Program-made: the position numbers and the translations under genes
In this document: one piece after another, positions 20,761 through 32,530 of the stretch
How positions within the stretch are numbered: position 1 is the stretch's first letter
Layout: the number at the start of each line of letters is the position of its first letter
Notes under the pieces: generated by a model
What the model was told of the DNA's origin: nothing
The model's input: only the letters and a program-made list of their open reading frames with translations
The model's database searches: none
Assembly: GCA_033725935.1 (NCBI GenBank)
Contig: MU867089.1
Location: 186,001-250,000 of the forward strand
Direction: 5' to 3'
Source of the DNA: Cladorrhinum sp. PSN259
Taxonomy: Eukaryota > Ascomycota > Sordariomycetes > Sordariales > Podosporaceae
DNA: 64,000 nucleotides

Positions 20761-23700
20761 CTAATCCAACCTCGCCATCTCCAACAAACTTCCATGCACC
20801 CTCCCTCCGCTCTTTTGGAGCCTTTGGAGCATCTCTTTAACCTTCTCATCACCTCCAACCTTGACAACCGCCACAGCGCACAAAACAACCCTAGCGAAAA
20901 CCGCAAACACATGCTGATCCGACGTCCACCCCAACGGTCCATCATTTCCCTTCTCCTCTAACAATCTCAACAGTGTCTCTAATCCCTGTTCAACCCACAC
21001 CTTCAAACCCTCATCAACAGAGGCAAAAGCCCTCCGCCATCTGATTGTCTCCCTAATCTCGTCAATAAACAGATTCTGATCCTCAGCAGCAAAAAGCGAA
21101 TCATCAAAGTCCAACGCATTTTTGAGTGACTCCTCAGCTGGTGTAAGCGTCAATGAGGGAGTATAAGTCTGTCCGATCATTCTTGAGACAACTCTGGATG
21201 CAAATTCCTGGTTGTTGTTAAAGTGGTCACTCATCCAGGCGACAAGACGATCAGCAGCCGTGGGAGCGATGAGGTTGGCGTTGATAGTTCCCGCTGCGGC
21301 AGCGGCAGCTACCTCGCGGACTTCGTCATCGTCGTCGATTAGGGACTCGTAAAGTGCTGAGAGAGCGGGGAGGTAAGTGTCGTCCCAGGTGGCTGGTGCG
21401 TGACCGAGGAAGAAGGATTTAAGGGACGTGGCTGCTGCAAAGCGTGTGTCAAATGACTGTGGAGTGTGTTAGTAACGCCAATTAGGGGGAGAGTGGAGAA
21501 AACGTACGTTATCCACGTCCAAGCAATCGAGAATCATATCTCCCCAGCTTCTTAATCTCTGTCCGAGATCAGGGAGGTCATCTCTGTAGCATGAAGCAAA
21601 GATAGCCAAGATGGTGCCACTTGTCTCAATGATTGCGCACGACAGGATGGGGTTGATGTCGCCTTTGCAGAGTAAAGTCCAGAGGTTGTCGAGCTGAGCG
21701 AGGGTGGGCAGTTCGGAGATATCATGGTACAGCAGGATGGTGTTGATCAGAGTACCAAGGTTCAACAATGACTGAGCGCGGGCTTCAAGAGCAGTTGAGG
21801 TGTTGCAAACCTCCATGTAGAGGTTGCAGAGACTTGATCTGTCATTTGAGTCGAGAACCTGGCCCCATGCTGTGGGAATTGTCTCGAGCATCCTGTTCGC
21901 TGTGTTGATATCTTTGGTCAAGGTCTCGAGGAGATGCGTCCGCAACTTGTCAACGTTTCCGGAGGCGGCAGTCTCGTAAACTACCTTCAACGCAACCTCC
22001 ATCCTCAGGAGAGCAGAGACAGAGTTTCCATACTTGGCTAGAGCCTCCGGTGTAATCGTGACCTGAGTTCCCTCGAGGCACTTGAGGCTCGTGAGGAGGT
22101 TCAGAACCTCTAGGTAAGCAGCCTGCACCTCTGAGCACTGCTCAAAGCGGCTGGAGTAGTCAGACAGTGTGTCTAGAAGCAAATGTACAGACGCGGAATC
22201 TGGAGAAATTGTTAGCAATGTACAAAAGATTATGCCATCGACCCGACCTACCAGATTTCAAGTCAACACCGAGATCAGCCTTGCGCTCAATGACGAAACG
22301 AGCAGTAACGAGGGTCCCATGAAGTTGGTTCATGCTGTTTCCGCACTTGCTGAGGAGCTTTCCGATCTCGGCAGCCCAATCTGTTTGAAGCAAGAAGGAG
22401 CAAAGCGTCCTGGCAGCAATCTCTCTGACATGCCAGATCCGGCTGCCAAGATAGGTCTCAATATGCTCGCGCAAGTCGTCCCTGTTCTCCTCTGGAGGAC
22501 CTGCACGCCGAATGATATCAAGAGCCGGGAACACAGCCTCGGCGGCCGCAGAGTTCAGGACCTGGCCGACATTCGCATCGATCGAAACAGATTTGAGCAG
22601 CCCCAAGATGACGCCAGGCAGGGTTGGGTACTTGTTGTACGAAATGCGGACAGAAGTGCCGTCCCATCCGGACTCAATGAGGGCCTTGCTTTCACCGGTA
22701 CCCAAAAGGCAGTCGATAAGACTTCTCAGCAGAAGAAGACCGCAGTTCCGGATGGCCCAAACATCAGATTTGAGACAAGTGCCAGCAAGAAGAAGCGTTC
22801 TAGCGAGATATCCCTCTGCTCTCTTGCTCAGAAGAGAGCTCCTGAAAATCTCCCTCAAGCAGTTGAGAGCGTGAACTTGGGGCAAGTTTGAGCCATCTGT
22901 CTCAGATTGTCGAACAGGCTTCTTGCCAATCTCTTCAAGGTTGCAAAAGACCTCCTCAAAGGACGGCGAGCTGGCGTTTGCCGAGAGAACAGCAGCAATG
23001 AGAGAGGGGATTCCTGCAGAACGGCGTGTTGTAGATGCCTGGGTCATGATGCAATTGATGGCTCCCTCGTACCACTGGCGAAGTAGGTTGTCAGACTCGC
23101 CAGCGTTAGGGAAGACAGCCCACAAATTCTGCGTAAGCTGGCAGCAAGTCGTAAACGTGTAAGACACTGTGGAGAAGGCTCCACGATGGCGAAGGCTGGC
23201 CAGTTGTTCGAAAGTTAGGAAACCTGTGTCTCTGAAGACGTCCAATGGGGGAAACGGCACCCCAGGGGTAACCTTGAGTCTGAGAGTTCCCATTACAAGG
23301 CGCAAGAGGTTGCTAGACTCGTGTACCGCGCGGAAACTGTAGCTCAGAAGATCCTTGGTGTCAAGTCCTTCAATGTCTTCCATTTCTTCTGGCAGATGAC
23401 CCTCGGGTGAATCATCGCAGAGGACATGCTTGACTGTTTTCCATATCCGCTGAGCGCAAGCCAAGATACGGCGCTGGATCTGGGAAAACTGCTCAACTTG
23501 CCCCTGGGGATATATGTCCTTGACCAAGACTTGCCAGACATAGCTATATGTTGGTTAGCTTGTGCGCCTATGTGAAGCGTCGGTTCGTTGACTTACCTGA
23601 TGGAGGCGAAGTCAGCGTGAACGGGGTTTTCGATAGCGGCGTGCCCAAGGTCATGCTCTGCCTTTGAGATCTTGGTTTCGATACCATCAATAATCTTTGA

Positions 23701-25641
23701 TAGATGCCCGATCTTGGAATCTTGGCTATCTAGCCAGCTGCACAACAGACCCTGAGACCGAGCCGCGCCGTCACCGTGATCGGCTCGTCCAGTTCTGTCG
23801 GCCAGTCTAGCAGCTCTGTCACAGAATTCTTGAAGAGACTGAAGCAGAGTTGGAGACCCATCTTTGGACCCTGACACAAGTCCTTGAGGAATTAACCCCA
23901 GGAGAGTTGAGGCAGCCTCTCTAACGTCATCAAAAGGATCCAAAATGAGGTCGAGGAGAAGGCGGATCCAAGTGGAGTCTGAAGCAATTGCCGATACGAT
24001 ATCTTCATCTATGATATCGTCTGTTGCCCCCGCATGCTTGCCAACTCTAATTGTCAGAAGGGCTGCTTTCATGGCAGTGATGTGCCGCTGGTACGAGACG
24101 GTAGGCAACAGCTCGCCCTTCAAAAACTCCAAATACCACTTGATAAAGCCCTCGTGTCGTTCGAGTATATTCTTAGCCTCAGAAGCATCTCTAGGGGCAG
24201 CCTCAGGCCCAGCCTTTTTCTTTTTGGGAGGTGGCCCAGTCGCCAAACGTTTGTTAAACTCGGTCAAAGTTCTCTGAGCGACAGTGATGACATTCTTGGC
24301 TCTCCTGAGAAGGCCTTTTGTGAGGCCAAGAACCTCGTTACGGACTTTGGCGTCATAGTCTGCGTGGAAGGCTGCAAGGTGCTTCTTGAGAAGGTTGAAA
24401 GCAACTTCGGAGAAAGGTTTGGTTGTTGCTTGTGATGAGACGAGCAACGAGAAGGCGCTGGATCTGACAGAGATGGAATGGTGGCCGAGCAAACTGTCAA
24501 GAACCGTCTCTTGAAGAGAAATTTGAGTAGATGACAGTGAGCTCTCCTCTGCGCTCCCTATAAACCGAGTCAGCATTAGTCACGAACAATGCCCTCACTT
24601 AACTTACGAGGTTCTTCAACCAGACCAAACTTTTTTCCGAGCTCCAGAGTTGCGAGCTGCAGGAGAATTCCACGGTCTGACAGCTCCTTATCAATGATAC
24701 TTAGGGGCTGGCTGCTATTAAACTCTTCCAGCAGCCTTAAAGCCGCAGCCTTTTCCGTCTTGAAGATGGGAACAAGCACATAATTCTTGATGTTCTCGAG
24801 AATTTCCGGTTTCTGTATGAGGGCCTCCTGAAGCCATTGCCGCCACAATCTAACAGTAAAGCCTTCCGTCCCATCCAATCCACGGAAGATGTGAACGAGA
24901 CATTTTCCAGAGAGTGGGCAGATATAGGTGAGTTCCATCCACCAGAAAAGATGGAAAACAAAAGATTCCCACAATGCGAGTCCAGGAACATCCAACACCG
25001 AGGGCTCCACCTCCTTGTATACAGCAGAAATGTCGTCAAGGGAGACTACTTTCTTGCTGAAAAGATGATCAAGGCATTGCAGCCCCGACTTGGTTAGTTG
25101 CTTTGGATATTTCCGAGCAACGATGGATACCAAAGTCTCGAGGATGAGCTTCTTGATCGTCCGACCAGTTTCAGGGTTTGGATTGTTTGTTGTCGAGGCA
25201 ACAAGTACATCAAGAACCAAACGCAAGGCCCGGTGAGGGTCATGCTCATACCACTCGAGGTAAAAGTGGAACAACTCCAAGGTGAGAGTCTCGGTTGATG
25301 CCCACTCCTTCAGAGCCTGGTCTTGTGATTTGGCGCATTGCTGAACAAAGCTGCAGAGCTTGACGCAAGCATGGCCGTTTGCATGGTACTGGCGAGACTG
25401 CGAGGCATCTTCAAGCAATTTTTGAAAGAGTGCTTGGGCCAATCTGTGGGTTGCTTGTTAGTCACTGCACCATGAAGACGAGACGAGATGAGATGTAGAC
25501 ATACTGAGGCCGGGAGCCTTGAGGCTGGGTTAAAAGCCATTTCGTGATTGTGTTTGCATTCTCAAAGACATCTGAGCTAAGTTCTCCCAGAATGGTGTCG
25601 ATGCTGGCACCTGGCGTCTGTTGAGGAGGGGCGGCTTCCAT
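20761..25641 (-). CDS. trm732: Trm732/THADA homologue, partner of the Trm7 tRNA 2'-O-methyltransferase
   Basis: Six exons on the minus strand: 25505-25641, 24608-25443, 23597-24557, 22252-23543, 21508-22199, 20761-21456. The five introns are 50-61 nt with GTATGT, GTAAGT, GTAAGT, GTAGGT and GTACGT donors. All junctions keep frame and give 1537 residues. The protein is almost wholly alpha-helical, as expected for HEAT/ARM repeats. The DUF2428 core lies near residues 690-970, with TTRRSAGIP (about 816) and QVHALNCLREIFR (about 866), followed by a WAIRNCGLLLLRSL helix. In yeast Trm732 has no catalytic centre; it recruits Trm7 to methylate the ribose at position 32 of the anticodon loop. A Lys-rich patch (PPPKKKKAG) lies in exon 3. 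The start ATG at 25639-25641 is the first in frame (AGCATGG). An upstream TTG-led extension is not supported. Confidence 0.93.
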
Positions 25642-27002
25642 GCTTGGCAACCCTGAACAGTCACCAGCAAAAAGTAACCAAAAAACGAGGGGTGAATTTT
25701 ATTCACTGATAACTTTGTTGGAGGGGTCTGGCGGGGTGGTGACTGCCACAAACAGGCATAGAATTTGAAAGATGAAAATTGACTTTTGTTCAGCTTAAAA
25801 ATCTTGACAATACATTTTACTGATTTTCGTCTCAGTAAATTCGATTCTGATGCTCTGCTGGTCATGGAGGCGCATGGCAGAGGGAGAAATTTTGGTTTCA
25901 TACAGAACAGGTCTTGTAATGTGTATTGTTCACCTTGATTCGTTACTAGTTTCAAGAAGGCACACCTTGCTCACCTTGAGGTGGGTGAGCGACCCGATTA
26001 TCTTCAGCACGATATCAACAGCCTTGAAGCACTAACTTCCAGATTTGAGCAGAGTTGCTTCATTCACAGCTGATATTTATGATATCTGACAGGTATTATG
26101 AGGGTCTGGAATGACATCCTGTAACGAATGCCAAGGCCGGTGCGCTTTCACCCAAAGCACGTGCCACCGCGTAAAATGGAAGTTGTAATTACATCAGCTT
26201 TGGCTCCCCATCCTTATCGATTGCTGATTACACGAGCTGCTGTCTAGAAATTCCTCCCACCCCAATCATCACGGCATCCACTACATTGTCTGAACCTTCA
26301 CTTAGTTAATTGATCTACTGGCAGCAGGTTTTCTCCGCTGAAAATGGCTCTAAACCGAGGGAAAGGGCATGTGTACGGAAAAACATCTCTAGCCATGGGG
26401 CGGTATGGTTCGTTGCCAACTGGAACCGGGGACCGATGAGAGCGCGGTTTGTCTGATGCGTTCCAGATGCTACACCAGATCCAGAGGACGCGGAATGCAG
26501 AAAAAGAAAGGGAAGCAACGGGAGCCTATCTCGATACAAATGGGAGCTGCTGCAAGGATTTTGTTCTGGATTTTTGTAGCCACCTGGGATAAGTTGACAA
26601 ACCAAACACTTGGTCAGCAATATGATATTGGTCGATGCCCGTCAATATGTGTCTTCCGCTGCGTATCTCGCCATTCACTGGCGATCAGGACAATAAAACG
26701 GGCAGCAAAAAGTGAAGGAAGAGTAGTAGCAACCCGACCTGTTGGTCATCTCATCATTCTCAGAGCGAGTGCGTACGTAATGCGGATACTTTCTAGTTCC
26801 CTCTCCTATCCTTCTTGATCAGCCAGATTATTGCTGCTTCATCTGATCCTTTTGTGGAATAGCTGTCATGCCCTAACGATTTGCAGCTATTTAACCCTCT
26901 CCGTTCTGCCCGCTAATTTAAGAACCACCCTCGCCCATCTAGCACTAATCCTCCAGCCTCGCACAAGTCTCGTCATATCTACACTTCCAGAATACCGCAG
27001 CA
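25642..27002. other. Divergent promoter region, trm732 / 27003 gene
   Basis: The region separates the starts of two divergently transcribed genes. No open frame looks coding; frames at 26315-26620 (minus) and 26405-26818 (plus) overlap each other and lack domains. C/T-rich sequence at 26790-27000 is the probable leader of the 27003 gene. Confidence 0.45.
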
Positions 27003-27786
27003 ATGTCTCACCACCACTACCAGAACGCCGACATGGCACCGTTCACATCAGCGGCCAACTCTTCTCGACGCAAGGTGCGCTTCCAGGCCCCAGGTTCTTC
27101 TGACCAAGAAGCACCTGCAACCCAACCTGCCATAAACCTTGCCGGCGTCCACTTTGATCCCCCGACTGCTTCGATTCATAATGGCCCCAGGGTTCATTAT
27201 TACAACCCTAGCAGTGACTTCACTCCCGCTGCCGGACTCGTTTATAGCCAGCCTCCCTGTAATGCTCACGGTCACCAGGTATCACACAGCAAGCTACCCT
27301 TTCAATCGTTCTTTACCTTCTGGCTGACCATCTAATACTCAGAATAACTACTGCCACACACCCGTCCAACCTCACATCACCACGCCCGTTCCCGCAATCA
27401 CACCAACACCAACTTACTACGTCCCCGGAGCTTACCCTCAACCCCAACCAGACATAGCAGGCTTCTCAGGCTCCGCTCACCAAATCCGTCACCAAATTGC
27501 AACTCCATCTCCCCGCACAGAAGCAGACCCAGCACTAGGCATAGGCTTCACCGAGTCCCAAACAGCCGCAGAGAGCCTCCGAAAAGGTCTACAGGAGGGC
27601 GCGTGCGACGGCGGCGAGTTCAAGCCTGCTAACCCGGATAAGAACCAACAGTACTGGGTGCAAGAGATGAACGGGGCGGTGGTGCTCATGCCTAGGCGTG
27701 TTATTGATCGGATGGCGGTGAGGTGGGTTATGAGGGGTGGGGATTTCGTTGCTGTCAGGCTTGATGCGGGGCCTAGGCTTGAATAG
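27003..27786 (+). CDS. Small fungal protein of unknown function
   Basis: Two exons, 27003-27278 and 27343-27786, joined in phase 0 by a 64-nt intron (GTATCA donor, a CTGAC-type branch site near 27324, CAG acceptor), encode 239 residues. The N-terminal 170 residues are low complexity, rich in His, Pro, Asn, Gln and Thr, with no signal peptide. The C-terminal 60 residues look folded: a helix (ESLRKGLQEGA) followed by QQYWVQEMNGAVVLMPRRV, then ERMAVRW-type sequence (here IDRMAVRWVMRGGDFVAVRL, 20 residues), i.e. alternating aromatic and basic strands. I do not recognise the domain. The start context GCAATGT and the conserved-looking C-terminus support a real gene; expression is not shown by the sequence. 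Confidence 0.7.
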
Positions 27787-29827
27787 GATCAACAGCTGGC
27801 AGTAAGTAGGGATCACATGGTTGGGAATGGAAAGAGAATGTGGTTGCTGATTTGGTGTATGACAGGCTCAGTTATTATGGGCGGCGGTTATTGGTGTTAT
27901 GGGGGTTGCTTTGGTGTGGTTAGGTGGGTAGTTTTAGGTCTTCTTTTGCTCTCATCGTTAGGGAAATATATACTGCATCCTGGCTTTGACTCCAAGTACT
28001 TATGGATGATAATAATCGTCTTCGAGATCATGCCAGTGTGTTTGTGTTTGGTGTTGGAGGAAGTTGACAGTGGGATATCTACCCTTAGCGCCTACTAACA
28101 GATTCTGCAGCAAAGTTAACACAAATCTGTTAAGTTGCCGCAGCGTCAATGCCAAGCCATAGAGCGCGCCACACGGGGTAACTGTTCGTTTAGCTCGGCA
28201 AACGCGCTTAGCTTCCCCAATCTCAACAACATCTCCTCCTTTGTTGCCTCCGTTCACGCCCCCCAATTCAATCGATTCACGCTCAAGGCTCAGCGAAGCA
28301 TATGGTCCAGGATATAAAAGACAATATGGTTTCGTCAAGGCCGTAAGCTCGACGGCTACCGGCGACCTACGGTGCAAGCTAATTAATTAGAGGTGCGAAT
28401 GCAGGAAGGTGGTCATGATGTGGAATGACAGGAGACGAGAAATTCTGAAAGAGGAGGAGATGAATTGAACTTTTGGAAAGATATAACGGTAAGGTATAAT
28501 CCTTGATAATGCAATTGGGTCGCCTGCGGCTTTGGCCGTTGCTGGGTGGAATGAGAGGTGAAAAGAGGTGAAAGAAGGGTGGGAAAAAACGAGGCTTTGA
28601 TTCGAGTCCATTATGGTATTTGAGGATGACAATGATGTAATTGCTGTTTGTGAGGTCGTCTTCTTGACCCAGTAACACTGTTCACATGGTTGCCGTGGAT
28701 GGGTGAGTGACTCGTTATTTGCGCAAGTCACATTATTTGAGGACATCACGACTACTTCGGTGGCTTGGGAATTTTTCGAGCTTTGTGGGCCTGCTTTCGA
28801 CTGGATACGCTGCAGAACATGGATGCTGCAGTTTTTGCTTTCTCATTCATCTTATTCTTCACACCTTTGGCGCACTTTCACTCTTCTGCTCGCAGCGAAA
28901 TTGTCAGCTTTTCTTCCCTGGACAACGATCATTTCATCCGCGTTACGCCCACACTCGCCAAAGCTCTTTCTAATCTTTCAATGGTGAAGCATTGGTTTTA
29001 TATCATCACCATATTCGCGCCATCACAAAGTGATTCGGTCTTTCTCAGCCGTCTATATACTAAGAGCGTCTTCTTCGTCGATCTGGGGAAAGCAACTCAC
29101 AGTTAATCAGCTCCAGGGCGAGTGCTTGCTCGGTCGCGAGGCGTGTGACCTCGAAGTCGTCGCCAGCGCAGCGAATGACCTCAGGTTTGCCGTCATAGTC
29201 ATCAAGAGCGGGTCCGGATCTCGAAACCTTGTGATCGTAGAGCGACTCATCCTCTGTCGCTATCGATCACACGCACCGGGGCGCCCAGGAGGGTTCATCG
29301 GGAAACCATTATATAAAGACCCCTCCATCTCCTCTCCTGCCTCCTTCTTTCCCTCTCGGCCACTCAGAACGCATCTGATCTCTTCCTTTCTCCACCTTTT
29401 TCCACACGCCGAGAAAGTATAATTTACCAACTCGCGATCGCATCTTGCGACTCTTTTTCTCTTTACGGTCGCAGAGCGGAAGTGTCCTTGCGCCAAACCG
29501 CTTCGTAATCTCTCACGACAGACTTGTTTTCTTTCTTTCCTTGTGAGGACACCCACCTTCATCTCGCAGTTGCGATTAACATTTCCTTCAGTCTCAACCA
29601 CCTTTCAGCTTCGCAGTCGCTTGAAAGGATATCCATCATCGTCATCGCAAGATCGCGAGGCCACTCTTTCTTGTCAGTCTTTCTTTCATGTTCAGCTTCC
29701 GTCATCAGCCTTGGTTTTCTTTTTTCCATTCGATCTTCCCATCAACGATCGATCATCACTATTCTCGTTCTTCTCTTTGTCAGCATTTCTTTTGTTCAGT
29801 TTAGACCGTCTCAGCTGGATCGCAGCA
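27787..29827. other. Intergenic and long leader of the Asn-rich protein gene
   Basis: No complete gene is supportable. A TATAAA at 29312-29317 lies 511 bases before the ATG at 29828 and is followed by strongly C/T-rich sequence, which fits a promoter with a leader of roughly 480 nt. The frame of the 29828 gene stays open upstream to 29543, but without an ATG start and with UTR-like composition. A 9-bp inverted repeat lies at 28096-28142. Confidence 0.45.
29312..29317 (+). promoter_or_regulatory. TATA-box-like element
   Basis: CATTATATAAAG is followed about 30 bases on by C/T-rich sequence typical of fungal transcription starts. It could serve the 29828 gene; the implied leader is long (about 480 nt). 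Confidence 0.4.
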
Positions 29828-32530
29828 ATGCCTCGGCCAGGTTCTATGATGGAGTGGGTGTTGGGCCGCAACCTCACCCGCACAGAGAAGGCCAGGATAA
29901 CTCCGCGAGAGGATTATGAGAAGGGCAGTACCCAAAAGCACGCTCCCAAGAAGACAGTCATCTTTGAAGAACAGAGCCACCAGGTTGGATCTCTCTCAGG
30001 AAACGAGACACTCACAGTCAAATACTCTCGCGACCATGAGGATCGAACAAGCACACTCGCAGTGACTAGGTCGTCTGCTGGATCTTCCAAGCATAAAGAC
30101 AGCAACAAGTATTCATCCTCTCGCAAGTCACCCAACGAGCTGGAAAACGGCGATGCGGACGGTGAGGCCAGTCCTATGGAGCCCAACCTGACACCTCGTA
30201 AAGGCTGCTACTGCGAGTGCTGCGTCAAAGGCCGCGAGATTGTCACCCGAGAGAGCCATGGCAAGTCAAAGTCATCTCAAAAGGGTCGACAGTGCAGCTG
30301 CAAGGGAAAATGCAAGGAGAATGATAACTCTAATACTGTGAGCTGGGACAACAGCATACAACAGAATAAAGGCAGCAACTCGAACAAGGACGGTGGTCAA
30401 AACAACAAGAAGGATAAGAGCGGGCGGGACAGCGGCAACAAGAGCGGTGATGAGGGTGGCTGTAATAACAACAAGAGTGGTGATGAGGGAGGTCGCAACA
30501 AATCAGCACCACCCAAGTCTGCCAACCAAAAGAAGTCTGTCAGCCTGAACATTGACATGGACCCTGACGATCCGACTCCGAAGAACATCCGAATTAATCG
30601 AGTTGGTCGCGTCACCACCAAGATCACAATTCAAAACCCGGCGCCAGTATCTACTACGACACTAGCTCCGACCCCAGCTCCTGTATCTGCTGCCTTGCCT
30701 ATTCCGGCGCCCGCTTCATCACCTATCCCGGTTCATGTTTTACCTCAAGCGGCAATGCCAATGCCAGCATACAACCATTGCCCTGCCCATTATCCTGCTC
30801 CGATGTACTACGGCCCTCCAGCCTACCCAGGTTATCCAGGAGGTCCGTATCATCACAGTCCCTGGGCGGAACCGTATCCTGCTCACCCACGCCCGCGTGA
30901 TGGAGGTAACTGGCAAGGCCGCGAGGGGTACCGACATCAACCACCTCCTAATCAGTCCTCAAAGCCACCGGAAACAAATGTACCACGTGGTTTCTCAGCC
31001 GGCGATCTTGAGCCGCTTGGCTGGGGTTCCGCAAAGGGAAATGCACAATCCAGCAGTAACAAAGGCGACAAGAATTCTGGCGACAATGCTAAGCCGAGCG
31101 GTCATTGGGATTCCTCGAGCAAGAAGGCCAATTCGGACTCTGGAGGCAACGGTAATGGCTGGGACTCTGGAAGCGGCAAGGACAAGAAAAATACTGGCAA
31201 CAATGATAACTCCGGCGGCGATTGGGACTCCTCAAGCAAGAAGGCCAACTCGACTTCCGGAGGCAACGGTGGCTGGGACTCTGGAAACAATAACAATTCT
31301 GGAGATAACAACAACACCTGGGACTCTGGAAATAATAACAATTCCGGAGACAACAACAACACCTGGGGCTCTTCTGGAAATAATGATAATGCTGGAGATA
31401 ACATCAACACCTGGGGCTCTTCTGGAAATAATGATAATGCTGGAGATAACAACAACACCTGGGACTCTGGAAATAATAACAAGTCTGGAGACAACAACGA
31501 AACCTGGGACTCTGGAAACAACAATGACAACCAGAACAACAAGCCAGCCAAGAGTCCGAAGAAGTCAGGGCAGAACAAAGATGGCAAGACATCCACGCCC
31601 AATAAGTCTAACTCTCAGAACAAGAGTAAGGACAAACAACCAGTTGCCGATGGCATGAACTCCGAGGATAGCAAGGCTACCCAGACTGTTGGCTCACCTG
31701 TCAATGGCACTGAGGATTCTTCTGGAGCTGTCAGTGGCCGCCAGACTGTGGACTCATCTCCTGCAAATAATAATGAGCCCAGTTCTGGTGACACCACTGG
31801 CGGCGACCAGAATGTTGACTCTGCTGTCAAAGACAAGGAGGGCAACACTGGAGATGCTAGTGCTGGGAAAAATGAAAACTCAGAGGACAATGCTAACCAA
31901 AACTCTACAGAGTCCCAGAATTCTGGCAAGAAAGAGCCTTGGGAGACCTCCACCAATGAGAACCAAGGATCATCCTGGGATACCAGCCTCCGTGACAAGA
32001 ACAAAAACTCTTCATCCAATGCCAACAAGGGGTCAGCTGGAGGTAAGAAGAAGGGCGGCACACCCAACAAGAAGGACGGCCAAGGCAAAGGCAAGGGTGG
32101 TCAGAACAACACGCCCAAGAAGGACAATTCAAAGAATCAGCCCGAAACAGTTGGGGACGTCGATGCCGACTACTTCTTGAACGCCTTTGACATGAACAGC
32201 AATAAGGGCAGCAACGGCGGCGAAGCTACGTTTGGTGATAGCGACGGCGGAAAGACCTGGAATCCCACCAGCAGCGTCCCTGGTGAGTGGCCTTCTGATG
32301 TCGAAGATGAGGCGGGGGGCGGCAGCGGCGGCGACGGCTCCGCCAAAGACAAGGAAAACACTGCTAACGTCGGGCCTGCGAATGAAGGCAAGGACTCGAA
32401 CGAGAACGAGAACGGCTATGACTGGGCCAATGGCGGGGGTGGTAATGACTGGGGCAATGGTGATGATGACAACAAGAAGGGTGACGACAATAATGCCGAC
32501 GGACAGATCGAGACCGGTGGTGTCTGGTAG
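29828..32530 (+). CDS. Asn/Gly/Ser/Lys-rich disordered protein with tandem repeats
   Basis: One exon encodes 900 residues (start context GCAATGC; stop TAG 32528-32530, followed by TAA). The N-terminus (MPRPGSMMEWVLGRN, then PKKTVIFEE) looks like a short conserved head. A cysteine cluster follows: GCYCECC near residue 126 and QCSCKGKC near 155, which might bind metal. Residues about 275-370 are Pro/Ala/Tyr-rich (PAPMYYGPPAYPGYPGG). The middle is Asn/Gly/Ser/Asp-rich with about six tandem copies of a 15-16 residue unit starting TW(D/G)S (nt 31274-31540). The rest is Lys/Ser/Thr/Asn-rich and ends in acidic, Gly/Asn-rich sequence. No enzyme domain, signal peptide or membrane span is seen. Function is unknown; the Asn-rich composition resembles prion-like or condensate-forming regions, which is inference. 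Confidence 0.8.
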   Translation: MPRPGSMMEWVLGRNLTRTEKARITPREDYEKGSTQKHAPKKTVIFEEQSHQVGSLSGNETLTVKYSRDHEDRTSTLAVTRSSAGSSKHKDSNKYSSSRKSPNELENGDADGEASPMEPNLTPRKGCYCECCVKGREIVTRESHGKSKSSQKGRQCSCKGKCKENDNSNTVSWDNSIQQNKGSNSNKDGGQNNKKDKSGRDSGNKSGDEGGCNNNKSGDEGGRNKSAPPKSANQKKSVSLNIDMDPDDPTPKNIRINRVGRVTTKITIQNPAPVSTTTLAPTPAPVSAALPIPAPASSPIPVHVLPQAAMPMPAYNHCPAHYPAPMYYGPPAYPGYPGGPYHHSPWAEPYPAHPRPRDGGNWQGREGYRHQPPPNQSSKPPETNVPRGFSAGDLEPLGWGSAKGNAQSSSNKGDKNSGDNAKPSGHWDSSSKKANSDSGGNGNGWDSGSGKDKKNTGNNDNSGGDWDSSSKKANSTSGGNGGWDSGNNNNSGDNNNTWDSGNNNNSGDNNNTWGSSGNNDNAGDNINTWGSSGNNDNAGDNNNTWDSGNNNKSGDNNETWDSGNNNDNQNNKPAKSPKKSGQNKDGKTSTPNKSNSQNKSKDKQPVADGMNSEDSKATQTVGSPVNGTEDSSGAVSGRQTVDSSPANNNEPSSGDTTGGDQNVDSAVKDKEGNTGDASAGKNENSEDNANQNSTESQNSGKKEPWETSTNENQGSSWDTSLRDKNKNSSSNANKGSAGGKKKGGTPNKKDGQGKGKGGQNNTPKKDNSKNQPETVGDVDADYFLNAFDMNSNKGSNGGEATFGDSDGGKTWNPTSSVPGEWPSDVEDEAGGGSGGDGSAKDKENTANVGPANEGKDSNENENGYDWANGGGGNDWGNGDDDNKKGDDNNADGQIETGGVW
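31274..31540 (+). repeat. In-frame tandem repeat, 45/48-bp units
   Basis: About six copies of a unit encoding TWDSGNNNNSGDNNN (45 bp) or TWGSSGNNDNAGDNNN (48 bp) lie head to tail within the 29828 gene. The 3-bp difference between unit types keeps the frame. Confidence 0.85.

Noticed and set aside
29543..29827. 95-codon upstream extension of the Asn-rich protein
   Set aside because: It begins without ATG (GTG) and is Ser/Phe/Leu-rich pyrimidine-tract sequence, as in a leader; ATG 29828 has a good context.
30735..31658. 307-codon plus frame overlapping the Asn-rich gene, and a 166-codon minus frame at 31102-31602
   Set aside because: Both are by-products of the multiple-of-three tandem repeat and codon bias of the real gene; they encode Ile/Thr/Leu or Phe/Pro/Leu monotony and lack starts in context.
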